Of a stretch of DNA of 64,000 nt, positions 55,510 to 62,339 are shown piece after piece. The DNA is from JABDIP01 sp965227455 (GTDB taxonomy: Bacteria; Pseudomonadota; Alphaproteobacteria; DSM-16000; Inquilinaceae). Positions within the stretch are counted from its first letter, which is position 1; every line of letters starts with the position of its first letter. Where the stretch lies: positions 4,464,001-4,528,000 of the forward strand of contig OZ245752.1 in assembly GCA_965227455.1 (NCBI GenBank), written 5' to 3'. The notes below the pieces were generated by a model. It had not been told where the DNA came from. It searched no databases and worked only from the letters and a program-made list of their open reading frames with translations. The translations under genes and the position numbers were made by a program.

Positions 55510-56198
55510 GACGAGCCTCGTTTGAAGCAGAGCGGCTTGCCGTAACTGTTGCCAGGCTTCAGCTCCACTACCTCGCCCGGCGCCAACGTTCTTTCGTTTT
55601 GCTCAGAGTCGACCTCGATGACCCCAATTTCCGGATCCCAGCCGCCGAGTTGAGCGATTCCTTCGGTCGTTATCGTCGGTCGTGGCCAGGGAAATACTCC
55701 GTTTTCGATGCAGATCTGAAAGAAGGGAGACGTCCTAAACCTCTCGACGGCGCGTTCAGTCAAATCAGCCGAATCACCGTCTCCGATCAAAAGATCCGGC
55801 TCTGCCTTACGCTCGAGCCAGACACCATTGGTGTCCGGATCGACCTTGGCCAATAGCTTTAGCGTCTTGCCCATGATCGTTGCCGCACCCCACTCGAACC
55901 GACGTCCATCGAGTATGAAGCGGAACGAACGGTCGCTTCGAAAGGTCACGAACCTCTCGACCCCGCGCTTCCTGAGATCGATAGTCTCATCCAACCTCAG
56001 TTCCCTGAGTGCGCCAGTCGGCCGGACCACGAAGATCAGATGTTCGTCTACTGGCAAGAGCTTAGCGGCGCTCAGGATCTGGCGGCCGATCGGCACCGGA
56101 TCTGCTATTGAGAGCCTTTGAAATTCAAGTCGATCGTTGCCGATCTTTATTCGGAAGGTTGCTTTACCTTCGGTTTCATTTGTTGGTGCATTTAGCAT
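55506..56198 (-). CDS. Triple ubiquitin-like-domain protein (multiubiquitin type)
   Basis: 230 residues from the ATG at 56198 with AGGAG eight bases upstream; the frame runs further back through another gene. Three beta-grasp repeats can be drawn: 14–86 (ATFRIKIGNDRLEF to VERFVTF), 91–155 (FRFILDGRRFEW to VERFRT) and 159–216 (FFQICIENGVFPW to VVELKPG). The tail ends CFKRGSS, so Gly228 is followed by two serines that the JAB peptidase could remove to expose a conjugable glycine. This is the modifier of the system. Confidence 0.85.
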   Translation of the reverse strand: MLNAPTNETEGKATFRIKIGNDRLEFQRLSIADPVPIGRQILSAAKLLPVDEHLIFVVRPTGALRELRLDETIDLRKRGVERFVTFRSDRSFRFILDGRRFEWGAATIMGKTLKLLAKVDPDTNGVWLERKAEPDLLIGDGDSADLTERAVERFRTSPFFQICIENGVFPWPRPTITTEGIAQLGGWDPEIGVIEVDSEQNERTLAPGEVVELKPGNSYGKPLCFKRGSS

Positions 56199-56215
56199 CT
56201 TGGTTGCTCCTTTGA

Positions 56216-56440
56216 TCAGCCTGTCGGTGGGAAAGGGTCGCTCCCATGCGAATCGCGAAGGCGAATTCGGCCATCCCGACCGTGGACGATCAGCTCTGAA
56301 CTCTGATTGCGGGCTATTTCTCGTGCGCGGTCGATCGCACTCTGCTGCGTATCGTGAACAGAAGAGGCTTTGTCGCCGCCTGCGGGTTTGACAGCCCATC
56401 CGTTCGGATGCGGTACGACGTGCTGATTTCGGTTACGCAT
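56216..56440 (-). CDS. DUF2188 protein, first gene of the Ubl operon
   Basis: 74 residues from the ATG at 56440 with GGAGAG seven bases upstream; ATGs at 56455 and 56464 are alternatives. NQHVVPHPNGWAVKPAGGDK and AIDRAREIARNQSSELIVHGRDGRI are the DUF2188 pattern. The domain is small, with beta strands and one helix. Its function is not known. It ends 17 bp before the triple-Ubl gene, so it is probably part of the operon. Confidence 0.75.
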   Translation of the reverse strand: MRNRNQHVVPHPNGWAVKPAGGDKASSVHDTQQSAIDRAREIARNQSSELIVHGRDGRIRLRDSHGSDPFPPTG

Positions 56441-56528
56441 GCAATCGCTCTCCATTGCAATCATGATTACGAATTGCTATTTTGCAATCGTCTCAACCAT
56501 GCATCTCACAGCCGCGTCGTGATTGCAA
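56440..56528. promoter_or_regulatory. Repeated TTGCAATC octamers in the divergent promoter region
   Basis: TTGCAATC occurs at 56455–56462 and 56482–56489 (27 bp apart), its complement GATTGCAA at 56521–56528, and TGCAATCG at 56440–56447. They lie between the Ubl operon and the XRE gene, in AT-rich DNA. They are good candidates for operators of the XRE regulator controlling both transcripts. Confidence 0.6.
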
Positions 56529-56547
56529 GAATAAAATCGGAGGTCGA

Positions 56548-56913
56548 ATGTCAAATGAGCGATTTGATATCGAAGGATTCTACGCAGCCCTGGATAGCCA
56601 GAGGCAGGCGCGAAAACGGACATGGAAGCAGGTCGCCAAGGAAGCGGGGGTGGCGGCTTCAACGTTAACCCGAATGGGGCAGGGAAAGCGGCCCGATGTA
56701 GATGGGCTCGCGGCGCTTGCGAGTTGGTCAGGTATCGATGTGAGAGACTTTTTCAGGCCATCCACAAAAGACGCACCGGAAGCTGAACCTCTCGCAAAGA
56801 TCACCGCCCTGCTTCGAGCAGATCGGAATCTCAGTGGAGAGAGCGCGATAGCTCTCGAGACGATGTTAAAATCTGCTTATGAACATATGAGGCGAAATGA
56901 AAACGAAACTTAG
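56548..56913 (+). CDS. XRE-type transcriptional regulator
   Basis: 121 residues from the ATG at 56548 with GGAGG four bases upstream. The helix-turn-helix is WKQVAKEAGVAASTLTRMGQ (33–52), followed by GLAALASWSGIDVRDFF. The C-terminal 45 residues are helical. Its last 17 bases overlap the metallopeptidase gene. XRE plus ImmA/IrrE pairs usually form repressor–antirepressor switches. It is divergent from the Ubl operon and probably regulates it. Confidence 0.87.
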   Translation: MSNERFDIEGFYAALDSQRQARKRTWKQVAKEAGVAASTLTRMGQGKRPDVDGLAALASWSGIDVRDFFRPSTKDAPEAEPLAKITALLRADRNLSGESAIALETMLKSAYEHMRRNENET

Positions 56914-57478
56914 GCGTGGATTTCGCAAAGAAGCGGAAGAGTATTCCGAAGAATTTCGAGAAGAGCTTGGTCTTGAGGCGCATGACCCGCTTGACCCGAG
57001 AAAGCTCGCAGATCATCTCGAAGTCCCAATTCACGATCTGTCGGCGCACCCAAGCATACCCGACGAAGTGAAGAGGCACTTTAGAGGAGCAGGAAATTCG
57101 GATTTCTCTGCTACGACAATTGCCAATGGAAACTATAGGGAGATTATTCACAACGACTTCCAACACCCCAACCGGCAGGCCTCAAACATCATTCATGAAC
57201 TATCTCATATAATATTGGGCCATCCACCAAGACCTCCAATGAATGATAACGGTTATAGGAGTTTTGATGATAAAATCGAAAAGGAGGCAAGCGAACTCGG
57301 ATTTACTCTTCTAATTCCGAAGATCGCGGCGCTATATGCAATAGAAGCGTTTCGTGACTTAAAATCGGCATGCGAATTCTATGGTGTAAGCCTGAGCCTT
57401 CTCCAGTATCGAATTCGCATCACTAATGCACACGGGTGGGCAGAGAACCGAGCGCGTAAGGCCTTCATGGCTGAATAG
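56897..57478 (+). CDS. ImmA/IrrE-family metallopeptidase
   Basis: 193 residues. The gluzincin-type motif is HELSHIILGH in ASNIIHELSHIILGHPP, with the later Glu in KEASELGFTLLIP. The C-terminal helices (YAIEAFRDLKSACEFYGVS) fit the family. ImmA-type enzymes cleave their partner XRE repressor when a DNA-damage or infection signal appears. GC is the lowest in the window, indicating recent transfer. The gap 57479–57702 holds no gene, only a fragment like the repeat at 58591 (near 57640). Confidence 0.88.
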   Translation: MKTKLRRGFRKEAEEYSEEFREELGLEAHDPLDPRKLADHLEVPIHDLSAHPSIPDEVKRHFRGAGNSDFSATTIANGNYREIIHNDFQHPNRQASNIIHELSHIILGHPPRPPMNDNGYRSFDDKIEKEASELGFTLLIPKIAALYAIEAFRDLKSACEFYGVSLSLLQYRIRITNAHGWAENRARKAFMAE

Positions 57479-57702
57479 CCGTTCTCGAGGGAACCTTCCG
57501 GTAGCGCGATAGGTTATCAATTTGCCACTAGCTGGTGTTTGCGACTTAGATGGCTGGATAGACTGGGGCCACATGCGAGACTGTCTTCACTCGGAGCACT
57601 TATCACCCCTTCCCAGCCCCTGCCGTCCGGTCGGACAAATACGGTGACAGTAACCAATTCGAGCCGCTCATTCTTGGGTCACCGCGATCCAGCCTCACCT
57701 CC

Positions 57703-58482
57703 TCACCCCACCTGCACCGCCAGCATTGAGATCGAGCCGCCGTCGACGCCATCCACCGGGAAGGTGATCGGCTCGCCCTGTTGGGCAGCGCCGAGGACGT
57801 AGAGCAGGGGCAGGTAGTGGTCGGGTGTGGGGATGGAGAGGGCGGCGTCGGGGCCGAGGGTGTCGTAGGCGATGAGGGGCTTGTGGTCGCCGGCGCGGAT
57901 GAGCTGGCGGGCGGAGTCCTCGAAGCGGATGGCCCAGTCATACGGGTCCTGCGGGCGCCGGCCCCAGGCATAGGTGCGCAAATTGTGCACCAGATTGCCG
58001 CTGCCGACGATCAGCACCCCCTCCTCGCGCAGCGGCGCCAGGCGCTGGCCGATCTCGAAATGGAAGGCGGCCGGCCGGGACTCGTCGATGCTGAGCTGCA
58101 CGACGGGCACGTCGGCCTGCGGGTAGACATGGGCCAGCACCGACCAGGTGCCGTGGTCGAGGCCCCAATCGGTGTCGGAATGCACCTCCAGCGGGGCCAG
58201 CAGGTCCTGGACCCGGCGGGCCAGGACCGGGTCGCCGGGGGCCGGGTACTGGACCCGGTAGAGTTCGTCGGGGAAGCCGCCGAAATCATGGATGGTGCGC
58301 GGCGCGGTGGCGACCGTGACGCCGGTGCCCGGCACGTACCAATGAGCCGAGATCGCCAGCACCGCCTTCGGCCGCGGCGTCTCCGCCCCCATCCGCCGCC
58401 AGGCCTCGGTATATCCGTTGGCGGTGACAGCGTTCATCGGATTGCCGTGTCCGAAGAAGATCGCGGGCATCACGGTGGCCAT
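57703..58482 (-). CDS. ygiD: Extradiol dioxygenase of the 4,5-DOPA dioxygenase (YgiD) family
   Basis: 259 residues. Zinc/iron ligands are in FFGHGNPMNAV, LAISAHWYVPGTGV and GLDHGTWSVL, plus the conserved LIVGSGNLVHNLRTYAW. YgiD cleaves the ring of catechol-like substrates such as DOPA; the natural substrate in bacteria is uncertain. It is alone between the island and an orphan hairpin. Confidence 0.9.
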   Translation of the reverse strand: MATVMPAIFFGHGNPMNAVTANGYTEAWRRMGAETPRPKAVLAISAHWYVPGTGVTVATAPRTIHDFGGFPDELYRVQYPAPGDPVLARRVQDLLAPLEVHSDTDWGLDHGTWSVLAHVYPQADVPVVQLSIDESRPAAFHFEIGQRLAPLREEGVLIVGSGNLVHNLRTYAWGRRPQDPYDWAIRFEDSARQLIRAGDHKPLIAYDTLGPDAALSIPTPDHYLPLLYVLGAAQQGEPITFPVDGVDGGSISMLAVQVG

Positions 58483-58590
58483 GGCGTTGGGACTCCATTT
58501 CTAAGCGGCGCTTACCGAGCGGTCCGGTCATCGCCTGCATCAGACACCTAGCGCGCGTCGGGCTCACCGCCAATCGGCAATTGGGGAAAT

Positions 58591-58645
58591 AAATAAGGGG
58601 ACAGTATACTTAACTTATAAAGTTAAGTATACTGTCCCCTTATTT
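58591..58645. repeat. Perfect 26-bp hairpin, REP-transposase type
   Basis: The arm at 58591–58616 (beginning AAATAAGGGGACAGTATACT) and its exact complement at 58620–58645 surround a three-base loop. The AAATAAGGGGACAGTATACTT sequence, here cut to AAATAAGGGGACAGTATACT, is a common flank of REP-associated tyrosine transposases, absent from this window. The gap 58483–58749 shows nothing else. Confidence 0.8.
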
Positions 58646-58749
58646 CGCCCTCGCCCCGCGCAGGTGACCTTCCGAACGGTCCATACTGACAGTACGATGT
58701 CAGTAGGCATCCTTTAGACAGGATCCGAAACCGGGACGGGACACGCACG

Positions 58750-59223
58750 ATGATTCACTTCGAACGAACCCTCGATATCGACGCCACGCCTGAAGCCATT
58801 TGGGCGGTTGCCTGCCGCTTCATGCATATCGACGAATTCGCGCCGCTGGTGACATCGGTGGAGGCGCTCACCGAGGGCGAAGACGGGCTGGGGTCGAAAC
58901 GGCGCTGCCATTTCTCCGACGGTGGTTCCGTCGTGGAAGAGGTCACCGAGTGGGACGTCAATCGCGGGTATCGGGTCCGCCTGTCCGAAATGCCGGGGAT
59001 GCCGCTTCATGAAGCCTATGCGGATCTGACCGTGGAGCCGCTGGGCGACGGGTGGTCGAAGGTGATCTGGGGCTTCGACTATCGCGTGAAGTACGGCCCG
59101 TTCGGCTGGGTGCTGGGCCAGACCCTGATGAAGATGATGATGGGCAAGGTGCTCGACGGAAACCTGCAAGGGCTCGCCAACAAGGTGCGATCGAACCAGA
59201 GTGCCGCCGCACAGGCGGCCTAA
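58750..59223 (+). CDS. SRPBCC-family protein
   Basis: 157 residues with the START/Bet v1-like layout: IHFERTLDIDATPEAIWAVA at the N-terminus, a seven-strand sheet (DGGSVVEEVTEWDVNRGYRV, WSKVIWGFDYRVK) and a long C-terminal helix (GKVLDGNLQGLANKVRS). Such proteins bind hydrophobic ligands; the ligand is unknown. It is monocistronic and converges on malG. Confidence 0.85.
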   Translation: MIHFERTLDIDATPEAIWAVACRFMHIDEFAPLVTSVEALTEGEDGLGSKRRCHFSDGGSVVEEVTEWDVNRGYRVRLSEMPGMPLHEAYADLTVEPLGDGWSKVIWGFDYRVKYGPFGWVLGQTLMKMMMGKVLDGNLQGLANKVRSNQSAAAQAA

Positions 59224-59230
59224 GCCGGCG

Positions 59231-60121
59231 TCATCCCTTCACCGCCCCCGCCGTAAGCCCCGACACCAGCCACCTCTGTGCCACCAGGAAGACCACGGTG
59301 ATCGGCAGGCCGGACAGCACCGCGGCGGCGGCGAAGTCGCCCCAAAGGTAGTTCTGTTCGTAGAGGTAGAGGCGGGAGCCGACGGCGAGCGTCAGGGTCT
59401 CCTCGGTCTGCAGCAGAATCGAGGCGACCGGGTATTCGATGATCGTGCCGATGAAGGCGAGCACGAACACCACCGCCAGGATCGGCACGCTGAGCGGCAG
59501 GAAGATGAAGCGGAAGGCCTGCCAGTAGCTGGCGCCGTCGACCCGGGCCGCCTCCTCCAGCTCCGAGGAGAGCTGCTCCATGTAGCCCTTGATGGTCCAG
59601 ATATGCAGCGCGATGCCGCCGGCATAGCTGAGCACCAGCGCACCATGGGTGTTGATGTCGAGCCAGGGCACGTATTCGCCGATCTGGTCAAACAGCGCGA
59701 AAATCGCCACCAGGGTGAGGACGGCGGGGAACATCTGCAGCACCAGGATGGTGGACAGCGTGAACCCCTTGCCGGCGAAGCGCATGCGGGCGAAAGCGAA
59801 AGCGGCGGTGGTCGACATCGCCAGAATCAGCGCCGCCGACATGACGGCGACCTTGATCGAGTTCCACAGCCACAGCAGCACCGGGAAGGGCGGCGGCACG
59901 ATGGTGCCGTCGGCGCGCTCGTACGGGATGCCCAGGGCGAGGGACCAGTGCTCCAGGGTGACGTTCTCGGGGATCAGGCTGCCGACCGCCAGATTGCCCT
60001 GGCGGAACGAGATCGAAACGATCATCAGCAGCGGGAACATGGTCACCACGATGAAGGCGATCAGGAAGGCATGGGCGGCCCAGACCCGGTAGCGCGCCGC
60101 TTTCGATTCGACCATGGCCAT
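59231..60121 (-). CDS. malG: Maltose-type ABC transporter permease MalG
   Basis: 296 residues with six membrane helices. The EAA loop that contacts the ATPase is EEAARVDGASYWQAFRFIFL. The PENVTLEHWSLALGIPY segment in the first periplasmic loop is shared by MalG proteins. It pairs with MalF to move maltose or related alpha-glucosides. Its gene starts 12 bp after the small ORF at 60134. malK is not in the window. Confidence 0.93.
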   Translation of the reverse strand: MAMVESKAARYRVWAAHAFLIAFIVVTMFPLLMIVSISFRQGNLAVGSLIPENVTLEHWSLALGIPYERADGTIVPPPFPVLLWLWNSIKVAVMSAALILAMSTTAAFAFARMRFAGKGFTLSTILVLQMFPAVLTLVAIFALFDQIGEYVPWLDINTHGALVLSYAGGIALHIWTIKGYMEQLSSELEEAARVDGASYWQAFRFIFLPLSVPILAVVFVLAFIGTIIEYPVASILLQTEETLTLAVGSRLYLYEQNYLWGDFAAAAVLSGLPITVVFLVAQRWLVSGLTAGAVKG

Positions 60122-60133
60122 GGCGGGCGCTCC

Positions 60134-60370
60134 TCAGCCGTCCCAGGGGGAATGACCGCCGTGCCGGCGGGCGTATTCGGTGGCGCTGTCGCCTTCCCAA
60201 ATGGCGCGGCGCGGCGTCGCTGAGTTCGGATGGCGACTGCCACCTCCGTTGTCATTCCCGCGAAGGCGGGAATCCAGGAGGCGCGGTGCTGGACTGGATT
60301 CCCGCCTTCGCGGGAATGACAAAAGAAGGTTGGGCCAGGGGCGGAAGAGGTACCTGAGCGCTAGCGACAT
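60134..60370 (-). CDS. Small ORF between malF and malG interrupted in frame by a palindromic repeat
   Basis: 78 residues with GGAGG nine bases before the ATG. The N-terminus (MSLALRYLFRPW) and C-terminus (RRAIWEGDSATEYARRHGGH) look like a real short protein, but the middle reads SFPRRRESSPAPRLLDSRL then RGNDN, which is the translation of the palindrome at 60249–60322. The repeat keeps the frame. I do not recognise the family. Its place between the permease genes suggests a small transporter-associated protein. Confidence 0.45.
   Translation of the reverse strand: MSLALRYLFRPWPNLLLSFPRRRESSPAPRLLDSRLRGNDNGGGSRHPNSATPRRAIWEGDSATEYARRHGGHSPWDG
60249..60322. repeat. CATTCCCGCGAAGGCGGGAAT palindrome
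   Basis: TGTCATTCCCGCGAAGGCGG and its complement at the right end surround CCAGGAGGCGCGGTGCTGG. This is a widespread REP-type element of alphaproteobacterial genomes. Here it lies inside the frame of the small ORF at 60134–60370. Confidence 0.85.
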
Positions 60371-60394
60371 TGGATTGTTCCTCCCACCCCGAAC

Positions 60395-60472
60395 GTCATT
60401 CCCGCGAAAGCGGGAATCTCGGTGGATTCGGAGCGCTGGCGGCTCGAGGTTCCCGCATTCGCGCGAACGACG
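60395..60472. repeat. Second, degenerate CATTCCCGCGAA repeat
   Basis: GTCATTCCCGCGAAAGCGGG at the left and CGAGGTTCCCGCATTCGCGC at the right, with several mismatches in the right arm. It lies between malF and the small ORF. The gap 60371–60508 holds nothing else. Confidence 0.7.
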
Positions 60473-60508
60473 AGCAAGGTGGGCGCGGGTCGTGTCGACA
60501 TCCGGCTC

Positions 60509-62071
60509 CTATCCTTCCCTCTGCACGAATCTCAGCTGCACCAGGGCGATCGCGGCGACCATCAGGAAGATCAGGGTGGCGATGGCCGAGGCCAGGCCGA
60601 AATCCTGGCCGGAATCCAGGAAGGCGATGCGGTAGGTGTAGCTGGCCAGCAGGTCGTTGCTGCCGGCCGGGGTGGAGGCGCCGATGATGTCCGGACGGCC
60701 GTCGGTCAGCAGGCGGATGATGACGAAGTTGTTGAAGTTGAAGGCGAAGGACGAGATCAGCAGCGGCCAGAACGGGGTGATGATGATCGGCAGGGTAATG
60801 CGGACAGTGTTGGAAACGGGGCCGGCACCGTCGATGGCCGACGCCTCGTAGAGGTCCTTCGGCACCGCCTGCAGCAGGCCCATGGCCAGGATCATCATGT
60901 AGGGGAAGCCGAGCCAGACATTGACGATGATCAGCATGGTCCGGGCCAGCCATTCATCGGTGAACCAGGCGGGCTTGAACCCTATGAGCGCCTCCAGCAG
61001 CAGGTTGATCTCGCCGAATTCCTGGTTGAACAGGCCGCGGAACACCAGGATCGAGATGAAGCCCGGCACCGCATAGGGCAGGATCAGGAACAGGCGGTAG
61101 ATGCCGCGGAACTTGAGCTTCTCCCACTGCATCAGGCAGGCCAGCACGAAGCCGAGCAGGAACGACAGCAGCACCGACAGCAAGGCGAAGGCGACGTTCC
61201 ACACGAAGATCTGCAGGAACGGGCCGCTGACCCCGGTGTCGGTGAAGGTGCGGACATAGTTCTTCCAGCCGACGCCGACGCGATAGCCGGGGGAGATCGG
61301 TTCGCCGTCCATGGTCTCGAAGAAGCCGGTATCCGGGTTGGGGGTGAGCCAGCCGCCTTCCTTGTTGTCGGTCAGGGTGCCGTCCTCGGCCAGGGTGTAG
61401 CGCGGCGCCCGGGCGGCGAAGGCGCGCAACCCGCTCATCACCAGGGTGCGTCCGGAGGGCAGCACGGCAGTAAGGGCGCCCAGGGCCTGGCGGTTCTGCA
61501 CCACGGCGCGGCGCGAGAGGGCTTCGCCGGCGTCTTCCGGGGCGGCGATGGGGTCGAGGCGCACCGTCTGCTCGCCGGCGGCGAGGTCCAGGGGCGGGCT
61601 GGCGTAGACGGTGCCGTCATCCGGGGCGGTCAGCACCAGGCGCGGGGCCTCTGCGGGCCCGTGCAGTGCGAGGGCGAAATTGCCGGCCTCGGCCAGATAG
61701 CTCTGGTCCAGGAAATAGGCCTGGGCCCGCTCGAAGCTCAACAGGTTGCGGGCGCTGTAATTGGTGAAGGCGATGGAGGTGGTGAAGAGCAGCGGGAACA
61801 GGATGAAGACGGCGATGCCGGCCAGCCCCGGGAACAGGTAGCGGTAAACATAGGCGCGGGCGCTGGAATAGACGTAGACCCCGGCCGTCGCCACCACCAG
61901 GGTCAGCAACCCGATCTCCACCTGCCCGGCGCGGTACATGATGGAGGTCAGATAGGCGGCCCCCAGCCAGACGACCGCCGCGATGCCCCAACGAATGAGC
62001 GTCGCGGGCGGGGTTCCGATGCCAGCCCGCTCGGCCCGGCGCGCGATCGGCGATGCGACGGCGTCGGTCAT
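60509..62071 (-). CDS. malF: Maltose-type ABC transporter permease MalF
   Basis: 520 residues, the usual MalF length. Eight helices; a large periplasmic domain (about residues 110–280, including GGWLTPNPDTGFFETMDGEP and SPGYRVGVGWKNYVRTF) contacts the binding protein. The EAA loop is YEASAIDGAGPVSNTVRITLP. With MalG it forms the transmembrane channel. It lies downstream of malE, separated by a long palindrome. Confidence 0.94.
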   Translation of the reverse strand: MTDAVASPIARRAERAGIGTPPATLIRWGIAAVVWLGAAYLTSIMYRAGQVEIGLLTLVVATAGVYVYSSARAYVYRYLFPGLAGIAVFILFPLLFTTSIAFTNYSARNLLSFERAQAYFLDQSYLAEAGNFALALHGPAEAPRLVLTAPDDGTVYASPPLDLAAGEQTVRLDPIAAPEDAGEALSRRAVVQNRQALGALTAVLPSGRTLVMSGLRAFAARAPRYTLAEDGTLTDNKEGGWLTPNPDTGFFETMDGEPISPGYRVGVGWKNYVRTFTDTGVSGPFLQIFVWNVAFALLSVLLSFLLGFVLACLMQWEKLKFRGIYRLFLILPYAVPGFISILVFRGLFNQEFGEINLLLEALIGFKPAWFTDEWLARTMLIIVNVWLGFPYMMILAMGLLQAVPKDLYEASAIDGAGPVSNTVRITLPIIITPFWPLLISSFAFNFNNFVIIRLLTDGRPDIIGASTPAGSNDLLASYTYRIAFLDSGQDFGLASAIATLIFLMVAAIALVQLRFVQREG

Positions 62072-62112
62072 GGGGCGCGGCGCCCCGGCCGTGCCGGAGC
62101 AAACGTTCTGCG

Positions 62113-62260
62113 AGCCCCCTCACCCGCCCACGGCTTCGCCGCGGGTCCCCCCCTCTCCCGCGAGGGGAGAGGGAAACAAAGTGCCGGCCTGCAGTTGGTA
62201 CCCTCTCCCCTTGCGGGAGAGGGGGGACCCGACGCGAAGCGTTGGGTGGGTGAGGGGGCT
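62113..62260. repeat. Long palindrome of the CCCTCACCC/CCCTCTCC family, inside the mal cluster
   Basis: Outer arms AGCCCCCTCACCCGCCCACG and GGGTGGGTGAGGGGGCT; inner arms CCCTCTCCCGCGAGGGGAG and CCCTCTCCCCTTGCGGGAG (both orientations of the same core). It lies between malE and malF and may trim the malE-proximal transcript, as REP elements do between malE and malF in enterobacteria. No gene is seen in 62072–62339. Confidence 0.88.
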
Positions 62261-62339
62261 ACGAAAGGCTTCCGCCGCTCAGGCGGTCCACCTCCCATTG
62301 CCGCAAGCCCCAACCGCATCGCCCCGCCCCGAGGCTAGA

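Noticed and set aside
57600..57700. A transposase remnant between the ImmA/IrrE gene and ygiD
   Set aside because: Only a short arm-like sequence is visible; no protein-level remnant could be read in any frame.
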